In this document: positions 27,051 to 35,456 of the stretch, piece by piece
How the letters are laid out: every line of letters begins with the position of its first letter
Numbering within the stretch: the first letter of the stretch is position 1
From: Bog-793 sp963803025
GTDB taxonomy: Bacteria > Actinomycetota > Acidimicrobiia > Acidimicrobiales > Bog-793
Assembly: GCA_963803025.1 (NCBI GenBank)
Contig: CAWDKZ010000004.1
Coordinates: 1-64,000 of the forward strand
Reading direction: 5' to 3'
Length of the DNA stretch: 64,000 nucleotides
Translations under genes and position numbers: made by a program
The notes under the pieces: generated by a model
Seen by the model: only the letters and a program-made list of their open reading frames with translations
Databases searched by the model: none
Told to the model about the DNA's origin: nothing

Positions 27051-27863
27051 GTGACCGACCGGTACGTGCACGGCTACCACGGACGAGAGAACGATCGTCT
27101 GCGCGATCAGGCCGGAACGCTCGTCGAGCTGCTGCACCACGACACCGACTACCCACCCGGGTCGACCGTGCTCGAGGTCGGGTGCGGCGTCGGCGCCCAG
27201 ACGGTCACGCTCGCGCAACGGAGTCCCGGGGCGCGATTCACCTCGGTCGACATCGCCGCCGATTCGCTCGCCGAGGCCCGTCGCCGGGCCGATTCCGCCG
27301 GACTCACCAACGTGGAGTTCCGGCAGGCCGACGTCTTCTCGCTGCCGTTCGCTCCGGAGTCCTTCGACCACGTGTTCGTGTGCTTCGTCCTCGAGCACCT
27401 CGCCCAGCCGGTCGAGGCCTTACGCGGCCTCGGCGAGCTGCTGCGACCCGGCGGGACGATCACGGTGATCGAGGGCGACCACGGCTCCGCCTTCTTCCAC
27501 CCCGACGACGCCGCCGCCAAGCAGGCGATCCAGTGCCTCGTCGACCTGCAGCGCCGAGCCGGCGGCAACGCCCTCATCGGGCGACAGGTCTATCCGCTCC
27601 TGATCGAGGCCGGCTTCTGCGCCGTCCGCGCCGATCCCCGGGTGGTGTACGTCGACGCGAGCCATCCCGAACTCGTCGACGGCTTCACGAGGAAGACCTT
27701 CACGGCGATGATCGAGGGCGTGCGCGAGGCCGCGATCGACAGCCACCTGATCGACGCCGGCACCTTCGACGCTGGTATCCGCGCGCTCTACCGGACGACC
27801 GAAGCCGACGGCGTGTTCTGCTACACGTTCTTCAAGGGAATCGGCGAGAAGCAACCGTCCTGA
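27051..27863 (+). CDS. SAM-dependent class I methyltransferase
   Basis: 270 residues. SAM site VLEVGCGVGAQTVTLAQ, acidic loop FTSVDIAADSL, FRQADVFSLPF, and post-motif FVLEHLAQPVEALRGLGEL. The carboxy half has a helical cap (DLQRRAGGNALIGRQVYPLL) resembling small-molecule methyltransferases of the UbiE/Coq5-like group. The substrate cannot be told from sequence. GTG 27051 or 27045 could be the start. It follows isochorismate synthase by 35 bases and may be cotranscribed. Confidence 0.85.
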   Translation: MTDRYVHGYHGRENDRLRDQAGTLVELLHHDTDYPPGSTVLEVGCGVGAQTVTLAQRSPGARFTSVDIAADSLAEARRRADSAGLTNVEFRQADVFSLPFAPESFDHVFVCFVLEHLAQPVEALRGLGELLRPGGTITVIEGDHGSAFFHPDDAAAKQAIQCLVDLQRRAGGNALIGRQVYPLLIEAGFCAVRADPRVVYVDASHPELVDGFTRKTFTAMIEGVREAAIDSHLIDAGTFDAGIRALYRTTEADGVFCYTFFKGIGEKQPS

Positions 27864-28533
27864 CCGACGCTCCTCGACGGTTGCGCGGCGGTGTCCGGAC
27901 CCTTCGGCGACGCCACCGCCCGGGCCGTGATCGTTCGGGGGCGTCGTCGTCGGGACCTTGCTCGCCACCTTCGTCGCCTCGTGCGGCGCGTCCGCGATGA
28001 CTCCCGGTCGGATCCCTCCGACCCGCGGTGCGGAACCCAGCACCCGGCCATTGTCCTTGACTGGTGCCGGGACGGCGCTCTTCTCGTCAGAACCGGGCCA
28101 CCGAAAGGGAACGACTGATCCTTCGGCATCTGTTTCGGTCGACGGCGCGGCACACGCTCCGAGCCGGCCGTGTGCAGACGGGGTCCTGACCGCCGGGACG
28201 AACTGGCCCGTGAATCGATGTCCGCGTGGGGAGCGGCACCTGAAGGTTGGCCGTCACCGGGCACCTCTTCACGGGTCCGCGCTCGGTGAGCCCGGCCGAG
28301 CCCGTCGATGTGCGATCGAGCGTCTCCTCGGCGTCAGCGACGGTCTGCTCGGCGGCGACGGTCGGCTCCCTTGCCGCGTCGACAAACGGCACGGCCAGGC
28401 ACCGGGTGTCGTCACCCGCGGGTCCTCTGCCGACATCCCGCCGACGAACCGGCCAGTGCGGGCAACCGAACCTCCGACTGGTGCCCGGTCGCCCGGGACC
28501 GAACGATCAGCGCGTGCTGGCGACTGGTTCCGG
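27864..28533. other. Gene-poor stretch with a possible lipoprotein relic
   Basis: 670 bases without a convincing gene. A plus-strand frame from about 27931 to 28100 reads GVVVGTLLATFVASCGAS, which looks like a lipoprotein signal with a cysteine lipobox, followed by LSLTGAGTALFSS, then loses resemblance to anything. It has no good start codon. I read it as a decayed exported-protein start at most. Confidence 0.35.
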
Positions 28534-28902
28534 CTACTCCGGGATCTGCGTCGTCAGGCAGAACGGGTGACCGGCGGGGTCGAGTAGCACCCGGAAACGT
28601 TCGGGCGCCGGTTGCACCGCCGCCCGTCGCGCCCCCAGGCGAATCGCCTCCGCTTCGGCCGTCTCGAGGTCGTCGACCGCGAGATCGAGGTGCATCTGCT
28701 TGGGAAGGGCGCCTGCGGGCCAGGTCGGCGGGGCGTAGTCCGCGATGCGGACCGCGGACAACCACCCGGGGCCGACCTTCACCGCGACGAACTCGTCGCT
28801 CCGGAACGCCACCTCACCACCGAGCAAGTCGGCCCAGAAGTCCGCCAGGGGACCCGGGTCGGCACAGTCGAGCGATATCGACCCCATCCGAGCCACGGTC
28901 AT
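28534..28902 (-). CDS. VOC/glyoxalase-like domain protein
   Basis: 122 residues with the two-module VOC fold: MGSISLDCADPGPLADFWAD, HLDLAVDDLETAEAEAIRLG and the closing DPAGHPFCLTT. This subfamily (glyoxalase-like, short) is common in actinobacteria and often binds small ligands; metal ligands are only partly visible (His in HLDL, and the late His). The actual substrate is unknown. Confidence 0.88.
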   Translation of the reverse strand: MTVARMGSISLDCADPGPLADFWADLLGGEVAFRSDEFVAVKVGPGWLSAVRIADYAPPTWPAGALPKQMHLDLAVDDLETAEAEAIRLGARRAAVQPAPERFRVLLDPAGHPFCLTTQIPE

Positions 28903-29309
28903 GACGCGATGATAGGGGTACGGCTGGCGCGGCGCGCCAGCGATCCGAACCCTTCATGTCGTTGACGTGCGCTTCGTTCGCTTTGCTGCCTCGGTCGACA
29001 GCGGCAACCGGATCCGGCCCCGCCCGGTGGCGCCGACGGCCGGGTCCCGGCGAGCGGGGTACGTCTCAGCACCCTCGTCGATCTGGTGAAGAGCACGGCC
29101 GCCGGCCGGGACGCCGCCGTGTGGCGCTGGGTCGCCGGCCCCCTCGCCAGCGCGCCCGGGATCTTCGGCGTCCGCGGGACACCCGGATCGCCCGCGCGGC
29201 TTTCCCGAGAAGAACTTGGCAAGCGCGGATCGGTCAACATAGAGTAATTCCATCAAGTGCATTGACATAGTTCTGTATAGGGGCAGAACGTGAGTCGAAA
29301 GGTGCGCGC
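28903..29309. promoter_or_regulatory. Upstream region of the sulfur island (cysK promoter region)
   Basis: No gene seen in 407 bases. The last 80 bases before cysK are unusually AT-rich: TAATTCCATCAAGTGC, TTGACA at 29262-29267 and CTGTATAG at 29273-29280. TTGACA and TATAG are too close to be a -35/-10 pair, so the true promoter elements are uncertain. AACATAG and GACATAG (29236-29242 and 29264-29270) are 28 bases apart and could be operator half-sites. This is the only obvious promoter region for the long plus-strand sulfur operon. Confidence 0.4.
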
Positions 29310-30242
29310 ATGGCCATCGCCGATGACATCACCCAGCTGATCGGGAACACGCCACTCGTCCGCCTGCGGCGGGTGAGCGAGGGGGCGGTCGCCGAGATCG
29401 CCGCGAAGCTCGAGTTCTTCAACCCCGCGAGCAGCGTCAAGGACCGGATCGCCGTGGCGATGATCGACGCCGCCGAGGAGGCGGGGCTCCTCACGCCGGA
29501 CACCACGATCGTGGAGCCGACGAGCGGCAACACCGGGATCGCGCTCGCGATGGTGTGCGCGGCGCGCGGCTACCGCTGCATCTTCACGATGCCCGAGACG
29601 ATGAGCAGGGAACGCCGCCTGCTGCTGCGGGGTTACGGTGCCGAGCTCGTGCTCACGCCGGGGCCCGAAGGCATGGCCGGCGCCGTTGCCAAGGCGGAGG
29701 AAATCGCCAAGGGCGACGGTCACTTCTTCGTCCCGCAGCAGTTCGAGAACCCGGCCAACCCGGCGATCCATCGGAAGACGACCGGCGCGGAGATCTGGGA
29801 TGACACCGACGGCCGCGTCGACATCGTCGTGGCCGGCGTCGGTACCGGCGGCACGATCACCGGTGTCGGCCAGCTGCTGAAGGAGCGCAAGCCCTCGGTC
29901 CGCCTCGTGGCCGTCGAACCGGCGGCCTCGCCGGTGCTGTCCGGCGGAGCGAAGGGACCCCACCCGATCCAAGGGATCGGGGCCGGATTCGTGCCCGCGG
30001 TCTTGGACGTCCGCCTCCTCGACGAGATCATCACCGTCGAGAACGACGACGCGTTCGACCTCGCGCGCCGGATGGCACGCGAGGAGGGACTGCTCGTCGG
30101 TATTTCCTCCGGCGCGGCGGTGTGGGCCGCCTTGCAGGTCGCGCGCCGGCCGGAGAACGCCGGCAAGCTCATCGTCGTCATCATCCCCTCGTTCGGTGAG
30201 CGCTACCTCAGCACGAAGCTGTTCGAGGGACTTAGCGACTGA
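29310..30242 (+). CDS. cysK: Cysteine synthase (O-acetylserine sulfhydrylase)
   Basis: PLP enzyme making cysteine from O-acetylserine and sulfide. The 310-residue protein has IGNTPLVRL, the PLP lysine in NPASSVKDRIA, the EPTSGNTGIALA loop, GVGTGGTITGVG, and PIQGIGAGFVP. All are CysK-type. It opens the sulfur island, with cysE two bases downstream. Family 2A encapsulin systems are known to occur with cysteine synthase and serine acetyltransferase, and an encapsulin with its desulfurase lies 20 kb downstream. It may therefore supply cysteine to that desulfurase as well as for growth. Confidence 0.96.
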   Translation: MAIADDITQLIGNTPLVRLRRVSEGAVAEIAAKLEFFNPASSVKDRIAVAMIDAAEEAGLLTPDTTIVEPTSGNTGIALAMVCAARGYRCIFTMPETMSRERRLLLRGYGAELVLTPGPEGMAGAVAKAEEIAKGDGHFFVPQQFENPANPAIHRKTTGAEIWDDTDGRVDIVVAGVGTGGTITGVGQLLKERKPSVRLVAVEPAASPVLSGGAKGPHPIQGIGAGFVPAVLDVRLLDEIITVENDDAFDLARRMAREEGLLVGISSGAAVWAALQVARRPENAGKLIVVIIPSFGERYLSTKLFEGLSD

Positions 30243-30244
30243 AG

Positions 30245-30946
30245 ATGCTCGCAGGCGTGCGACAAGACGTCGCCTCGGTGCGCCAGCGGGATCCCGCTGC
30301 CCACTCGAACCTCGAGGTCCTGCTCTGCTACCCCGGTCTTCATGCCGTCTGGGGCCACCGTCTGAGCCACTGGTTGTGGACGCGGCACCTCAAACTGCCC
30401 GGACGAGCGGTCTCCGCCCTCGTCTGCACCTTCACGGGCGTCGATATCCACCCGGCTGCCACGATCGGCCCCGGGCTGTTCATCGATCACGCCACCGGCG
30501 TCGTGATCGGACAGACGGCCGAGATCGGTGCTGATGTGACGATCTACCAAGGGGTCACCCTCGGCGGCACGAGTCTTGAAGCCGTCAAACGTCACCCGAC
30601 CGTCGGCGATCGGGTGACGATCGGCGCCGGGGCGAAACTGCTCGGGGCGATCACCATCGGCCACGACAGCCGCATCGGGGCGAACGCCGTCGTCGTGCAC
30701 GACGTCCCTCCCAACTCCATCGTGGTCGGCGTGCCGGGACAGGTCATCGCCCGCAGCCGGCCGCACACAGCGGCGTCGCCACCCGACCTGAACGAGACCT
30801 TGCTGCCCGACCTCGTCGGCGTGAGTCTGTCCGTGTTGCACAGACGCGTCGACGAGCTCGAGCGGGTGGTGACCGGCCACGTCACCGTGTCGAACCTGCA
30901 CCAATCGGCGGCAGGGGTATGGTCCGGAGAAGACTTCTCGATCTGA
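30245..30946 (+). CDS. cysE: Serine O-acetyltransferase
   Basis: Acetylates serine to O-acetylserine, the CysK substrate. The 233-residue protein has the helical start (VRQRDPAAHSNLEVLLCYPG) and a left-handed beta-helix of hexapeptide repeats (DIHPAATIGPGLFIDHATG, VTIYQGVTLGGTSLE, GAKLLGAITIGHDSRIGANA). The ending, ERVVTGHVTVSNLHQSAAG, is long and differs from the usual terminal isoleucine tail that binds CysK. Directly follows cysK. Confidence 0.94.
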   Translation: MLAGVRQDVASVRQRDPAAHSNLEVLLCYPGLHAVWGHRLSHWLWTRHLKLPGRAVSALVCTFTGVDIHPAATIGPGLFIDHATGVVIGQTAEIGADVTIYQGVTLGGTSLEAVKRHPTVGDRVTIGAGAKLLGAITIGHDSRIGANAVVVHDVPPNSIVVGVPGQVIARSRPHTAASPPDLNETLLPDLVGVSLSVLHRRVDELERVVTGHVTVSNLHQSAAGVWSGEDFSI

Positions 30947-30978
30947 ATCGCAGCGTCCGAATCCAAAAGGAGGATGTA

Positions 30979-31227
30979 GTGACGGAGCCCGTGCCTTCCG
31001 CGGCGGACAAGGTTCTCGACTGCATAGGGATGGCGTGCCCGTTGCCGGTCGTGAAGACCGCGCAGGCGATCAAGGACCTTGCGCCCGGACAGGTCCTCGA
31101 GCTACTCGCGACGGACCTCGGAGTCGAGCCGGACATGCGGGCCTGGACGAACCGAACCGGTAACGAGCTACTCGGCGTCAGCAAGCAGGCCGATGTCTTC
31201 CATGTCCTCATTCGCCGGGCGAAGTAG
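30979..31227 (+). CDS. tusA: TusA-family sulfurtransferase
   Basis: Small sulfane-sulfur carrier. The 82-residue protein has the family motif with the persulfide-forming Cys20 in CIGMACPLPVVKTAQ; Cys15 is an additional cysteine. A strong ribosome site AAAAGGAGG at 30965-30973 lies five bases before the GTG start. In sulfur oxidizers, TusA beside dsrE and hdr genes delivers sulfur to the sHdr complex. Intact and typical in length. Confidence 0.94.
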   Translation: MTEPVPSAADKVLDCIGMACPLPVVKTAQAIKDLAPGQVLELLATDLGVEPDMRAWTNRTGNELLGVSKQADVFHVLIRRAK

Positions 31228-31236
31228 CCAAGACCG

Positions 31237-31623
31237 ATGATGTGGGCCGACGACTCCCAAACCAAGATCCTCTACGTGCACACGCACGGGATAGACGATC
31301 CAGGGCGCAGCGCGACGCCGTTCTTCCTGGCGGCTTCCGCGGCTGCGATGGAGTTCGAGGTCATGATCTACTTCACGATGTACGGCCCTACCCTGCTGCG
31401 CAAGGACGTCATCGACAAGATCGGTCCCAAGGGAGATCAGGGCCAGCCCCTGCGCCACTTCATCGAGCAGGCCACCGGCCTCGGCGTCCGCTTGCTCGTC
31501 TGCCAGCCATCGCTCGACCTCAACGACCTGAGTCTGGACGACCTGATCGACGGGGTCGAGGTCATCGGCGGCGCGGTCTTCAACGACCTCGCGGCCACCG
31601 CCGACGCGGTGATCAGCTTCTAG
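31237..31623 (+). CDS. dsrE: DsrE-family sulfur-transfer protein
   Basis: 128-residue soluble DsrE/DsrF-like protein: KILYVHTHGIDDPGRSATPF, EVMIYFTMYGPTLL, then Cys89 in LLVCQPSLDLNDLSLDD, the expected sulfur-binding cysteine. Members of this DsrE3-like type pass sulfane sulfur between TusA and sHdr-type machinery. It sits between tusA and hdrC1, as in other sHdr clusters. The exact subgroup is inferred. Confidence 0.88.
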   Translation: MMWADDSQTKILYVHTHGIDDPGRSATPFFLAASAAAMEFEVMIYFTMYGPTLLRKDVIDKIGPKGDQGQPLRHFIEQATGLGVRLLVCQPSLDLNDLSLDDLIDGVEVIGGAVFNDLAATADAVISF

Positions 31624-31632
31624 GTCTCGGAA

Positions 31633-32367
31633 ATGACCACGACAGCCGCCTCGCGCCCCGAGACCGACGCCCACTACAAGGTTTGGGACGTGGCCGGCTA
31701 CGCCGACGTGCCCCACGAGGCCAAGGTGCGCCTGTTCGAGCAAGTAAAAGGCGACCTCCGGTTCGGCGATTACCTCTACGGCTGCTACGAGTGCGGCATC
31801 TGCGTCGCGGCCTGCCCGTCCGCCAAGTTCTACGACTTCAGCCCGCGCCGCATCGCGCAGGCGGCCGCGCGCGAGGACGTCGACCTCATCTACCAGCAGA
31901 TGCAGGAGGACATCTGGGAGTGCTCGCAGTGCTTCTCCTGCCTGCGCTGCCCGCGCGGCAACAACCCGGGCGGGATCGTCACGATCATGCGGGAGGTGGC
32001 CGTCAAGAACGGCCTGGCCTCGGCAAGAGAAGCCCTCGCCGGTTACTCCCGGATCATCTACAAGATCATGTCCACCGGCACGCAGGTCTCGCCGGACATG
32101 CTGGGACGGGACGCGTTCCCGGACTGGGGGCCGGAGACCGCCGACGTGGCGGACAATCTCGATTTGTGGCGCCGAGCGCTGCCTCCCGAGACGATGCACA
32201 CGACGTCGACCGGGTGGTCCGTGGCCGAGAGCACCCTCGTCGAGCTCTACCTCATCTGGATGGAGACCGGCGCCCTCGACATGATCGCGGCGGTCGACCC
32301 CGGCCTCCACACGATCCTGCAGGAGCTGATGGAGGAACGCCTCGAAGAAGAGGGAATCGAGCTGTGA
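31633..32367 (+). CDS. hdrC1: sHdr complex iron-sulfur subunit HdrC1
   Basis: Electron-transfer subunit of the sulfur-oxidizing heterodisulfide-reductase-like complex. The 244-residue protein has two 4Fe-4S motifs: C51-x2-C-x2-C-x3-C (CYECGICVAACP) and C97-x2-C-x2-C-x2-C (CSQCFSCLRCP). The rest is helical. The second motif has spacing two before the last cysteine instead of three. The stop overlaps hdrB1. Confidence 0.94.
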   Translation: MTTTAASRPETDAHYKVWDVAGYADVPHEAKVRLFEQVKGDLRFGDYLYGCYECGICVAACPSAKFYDFSPRRIAQAAAREDVDLIYQQMQEDIWECSQCFSCLRCPRGNNPGGIVTIMREVAVKNGLASAREALAGYSRIIYKIMSTGTQVSPDMLGRDAFPDWGPETADVADNLDLWRRALPPETMHTTSTGWSVAESTLVELYLIWMETGALDMIAAVDPGLHTILQELMEERLEEEGIEL

Positions 32368-33608
32368 CCATTCCCACCGAGGCGCTCAGGCGCGCCAGGG
32401 CGGCCGAGGAACCGGCCGCCGACCGCCGTTCACTTGACGATCCCCGCGCCGAGCTGCTCGAGCTGGAACGCCAGGGCGAGCTGATCGTGCAGAAGATCGA
32501 CCGGGAAGCGGTCACGGTGTCGACGAAGTACGGACGCGAGAAGCGCATCCAGAAGTCGCACCTGTGGCACCACAAGTCCTGCGGCCAGTGCGGCCACATC
32601 CCCGGCTACTCCACCTCGATCTTCTGGGTGATGCGCAAGCTCGGCTACGACTACCACGACCCGCGTGACCAGACCTCCTGCACGGCGTGGAACTACTACG
32701 CGAGCGCGACCTCCAACTCGGCGGCCCAGGCCGCCGTCGCCGTTCGCAACTTCGCTGCCGCCTACGAGAGCGGATACTTCCCGCTCATCCACTGCGGCAC
32801 CTCCTACGGTCACTACAAAGACGTGCGCGAAGAGCTCATCCGCCACCCGGAGCTCCGGGCTCAGGTCCGCGCGATCATGGCCAAGCTGGGCAAGCCACTC
32901 GTGCTGCCGGAAGAGATCATCCACTACTCCGAGTGGTTCCACGCGCTGCGCGACGAGATCGCGTCCAAGCAGGCCCGCGACGTGTCGGGCATCGTGGTGT
33001 CCGTCCACCCGGCGTGCCACTACCACAAGATCGTCCCGGGCGACGCGATCTACGACCCGGACATCTACGGCGGTCAGCGCACGGCCGTGGTGACCGGCCT
33101 CGCGGAGGCGCTCGGCGCAACGGTGCGCGACTACTCGACCTGGTTCGACTGCTGCGGGTTCGGCTTCCGGCACATCTTGGTGCAGCGCGACTTCACGCGA
33201 TCCTTCGCCACGCTCCGCAAGATCGAGGTCATGAAGGACGAGGCCAACCCCGATGTCGTGCTGACCCACGACACCGGGTGCGTCACGACCCTCGACAAGA
33301 GCCAGTTCGCGGCCCAAGCCCACGGACGCAACGTCGGGCTGCCGGTGCTCAGCGACGCGCAGTTCGCGGCGCTCGCGCTGGGGGCACATCCCTACCGGGT
33401 CTGCCAGTTGCACTGGCACTCGGCCGACTACCGGCCGTTGCTCGAGAAGATGGGCATCGACTGGGAGAAGGCGTGGGAGGAATTCCAGGGTGATCTGCGC
33501 CGGCTGGAATCCGGTGAGAAGCGCTATCTCGACTGGGATGACGCCGATGGCGTGAACGACAGCAACCGGCCCGAAGAATCGCCTGACAGGCACGAGCACG
33601 ACAGTTGA
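32364..33608 (+). CDS. hdrB1: sHdr complex subunit HdrB1
   Basis: HdrB-like subunit, proposed to hold a noncubane iron-sulfur cluster where sulfane sulfur is processed. 414 residues. Cysteines fall in KSCGQCGHIPGYS (73, 76), SVHPACHYHK (218), WFDCCGFGF (263-264) and THDTGCVTT, giving one classic CCG-type site and a diverged first site. The amino-terminal 60 residues are charged. GTG 32364 overlaps the hdrC1 stop (GTGA). The acidic, aspartate-rich end is unusual. Confidence 0.93.
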   Translation: MTIPTEALRRARAAEEPAADRRSLDDPRAELLELERQGELIVQKIDREAVTVSTKYGREKRIQKSHLWHHKSCGQCGHIPGYSTSIFWVMRKLGYDYHDPRDQTSCTAWNYYASATSNSAAQAAVAVRNFAAAYESGYFPLIHCGTSYGHYKDVREELIRHPELRAQVRAIMAKLGKPLVLPEEIIHYSEWFHALRDEIASKQARDVSGIVVSVHPACHYHKIVPGDAIYDPDIYGGQRTAVVTGLAEALGATVRDYSTWFDCCGFGFRHILVQRDFTRSFATLRKIEVMKDEANPDVVLTHDTGCVTTLDKSQFAAQAHGRNVGLPVLSDAQFAALALGAHPYRVCQLHWHSADYRPLLEKMGIDWEKAWEEFQGDLRRLESGEKRYLDWDDADGVNDSNRPEESPDRHEHDS

Positions 33609-33616
33609 GGTGACGA

Positions 33617-34687
33617 ATGTCCTCGAACACGATTGCCGTCATCGGAGGGGGGCCCGGCGGGCTGCGCGCGGCACAGGGGATCGCAGACGTCGGCCACAAG
33701 GTCGTGCTCGTCGAGAGGCTGAGTCACCTCGGTGGCTCCCCGATCACGCAGAAGTACTGCGGCCTGACCCCGCACGGTGATCCCGCGCAGCCGCAGATCC
33801 AGCGGTTGATCGACGCCGTCACCGCCAACCCGCTCACCGAGGTCCGACTCGGGACCGAACTCGCCAGCGTGGCGGGAGAGCCGGGGGCGTTCGCCCTCAC
33901 CCTGCGCGACGCACAGACGGGAGCCGACGACACCGTCGAGTGCGGCGCGATCATCATCGCCACCGGGTTCAGCCACTTCGACCCGGGTCGGTCCACCCAG
34001 ATGTACGGGTACTTCGAGTTCCCCGACGTGATCACCCAGCCCGACCTCGAGATCATGTTGTCCGAGCACCGGGTGCTGCGCCCTTCCAACGGCCAGCCGC
34101 CGGAACGCATTTGCTTCATCCAGTGTGTGGGCAGCCGCGACCGCCAGATCGGCAACGAGTACTGCTCGAAGGTGTGCTGCGGGGTGGCGTCGAAAGAGGC
34201 GATCGAGATCCGGCAACTGCTACCGGACTCGAAGGTGCTGATCTTCTACATCGACATGCGGATGTACGGCTACTGGGAGAACGAGATCTACTGGCCCGCG
34301 CAAGAACAGCACCACGTCCAGTACGTCAAGGGGCTGATCACCGAGGTGTTGCCCAAGGGTGACCGCCTGCTCGTGCGCGGCGAGGACACGACGATGGGCC
34401 GGCCGATGGAGGTGCTCCTCGACCTCGTCGTGCTGTCGGTCGGCATGGAGCCGTCACCGGGAACCCGCGAGCTCGCCGGACTGCTCGGGGTGAGGCAGAA
34501 CAAGTACGGCTTCATCGAAGCGGTGGGCGCGCCACTCGATCCGGTCAGCACGGACCGGGAGGGGATCTTCGCTTGCGGTGCGGCGCTCGGTCCCGCCGAT
34601 CTCGAGGACACGGTCTCGTCGGCGGCCGGGGCGGCCATGAAGGCCGTCGGCTTCCTGCGGTCCCTCGCCGTCGCGACGGCGAACTGA
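33617..34687 (+). CDS. hdrA: sHdr complex flavoprotein HdrA
   Basis: FAD-binding core of the sHdr complex. 356 residues, the short sHdr type rather than the long methanogen HdrA with ferredoxin domains. FAD loop VIGGGPGGLRAAQG at residues 8-21, IIIATGFSHFDPG, then a cysteine cluster CFIQCVGSRD ... EYCSKVCC (166, 170, 183, 187, 188) for the 4Fe-4S cluster. GIFACGAALGPADLEDTVSS forms the late FAD-contact. A ribosome site GAGGTGA precedes the start. Confidence 0.94.
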   Translation: MSSNTIAVIGGGPGGLRAAQGIADVGHKVVLVERLSHLGGSPITQKYCGLTPHGDPAQPQIQRLIDAVTANPLTEVRLGTELASVAGEPGAFALTLRDAQTGADDTVECGAIIIATGFSHFDPGRSTQMYGYFEFPDVITQPDLEIMLSEHRVLRPSNGQPPERICFIQCVGSRDRQIGNEYCSKVCCGVASKEAIEIRQLLPDSKVLIFYIDMRMYGYWENEIYWPAQEQHHVQYVKGLITEVLPKGDRLLVRGEDTTMGRPMEVLLDLVVLSVGMEPSPGTRELAGLLGVRQNKYGFIEAVGAPLDPVSTDREGIFACGAALGPADLEDTVSSAAGAAMKAVGFLRSLAVATAN

Positions 34688-34702
34688 GGTCACGAATTCG
34701 TC

Positions 34703-35452
34703 ATGGCCGGTCCCGTCGTCGACACGCCGAGCGCGCTGGAGTTCCAGCGGGAGATCTTGGGCCAGATCAGCGAAACCGAGCTGCAGGCCATCGCCGGCGA
34801 CCTCGAACGCAAGTCGGCGGCGCTGCGAGCGCTCCTGACCGGTGCGTCGCGCGCCTCGGACCGCGCCAGCGTGCGACAGGTGCTGCGCTGGGTGTTCGCA
34901 ACCCGACGGCGCGCCGACAAGATCCTCGACCTGGTCGGTCCGGACGCAATCTCCGCCGCCGTCGCCGAGCTACTCGCCGAGGGCGATCCGGTGGAGGACC
35001 GGATCGACCGCTTCGACGCCGCACTGCGAAGCCGCGGGCTGGAGACCGTGCTGGCGGGTGCCGGCTTCGAGCTCGCCGCAGAACTGCTGCATTTCACCTC
35101 GCCCGACCGGTACTGGTTGTGGACGAGGTGGATCTGGGACCCGGACGCCCGGACCGGTTCTCTCGCTCTGGTCACGACCGACGACGTCGATCTGACCGAG
35201 GGGGCCAGCAAAGGGGCGATGTACCTCACGGTCGGACGGGCGACCGCCTTTGTCGACGAGACGGGCAAGGCGGCAGGATTCACGACGGCGGGTCCCGGTC
35301 TTCTCGGCGTGGACGTCCTGCTCGCCTCGGTGTACGCGGTCTACATGTACACCGTCCTGCGCCTGCGGATGACCCGGGAGTTCAACCGGGTGATCCCGCG
35401 CCTGCCCGATCTCGTGCGCCGCCTGCTCGGCGTCTACGGCGTGGAGTCCTAG
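34703..35452 (+). CDS. sHdr cluster conserved protein Hyp
   Basis: 249 residues without metal-binding cysteines or membrane helices long enough to be certain; FELAAELLHFTSPDRYWLW and KGAMYLTVGRATAFVD are the most distinctive stretches. Its identity is by position: a protein of this size always lies between hdrA and hdrC2 in sHdr clusters. Function unknown. Start ATG 34703. Confidence 0.82.
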   Translation: MAGPVVDTPSALEFQREILGQISETELQAIAGDLERKSAALRALLTGASRASDRASVRQVLRWVFATRRRADKILDLVGPDAISAAVAELLAEGDPVEDRIDRFDAALRSRGLETVLAGAGFELAAELLHFTSPDRYWLWTRWIWDPDARTGSLALVTTDDVDLTEGASKGAMYLTVGRATAFVDETGKAAGFTTAGPGLLGVDVLLASVYAVYMYTVLRLRMTREFNRVIPRLPDLVRRLLGVYGVES

Positions 35453-35456
35453 GACC

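Noticed and set aside
27931..28100. Phosphate-binding PstS-like lipoprotein
   Set aside because: LSLTGAGTALFSS after a lipobox recalls the PstS start, but there is no start codon, no continued homology and the frame soon degrades. Mentioned only as a possible relic.
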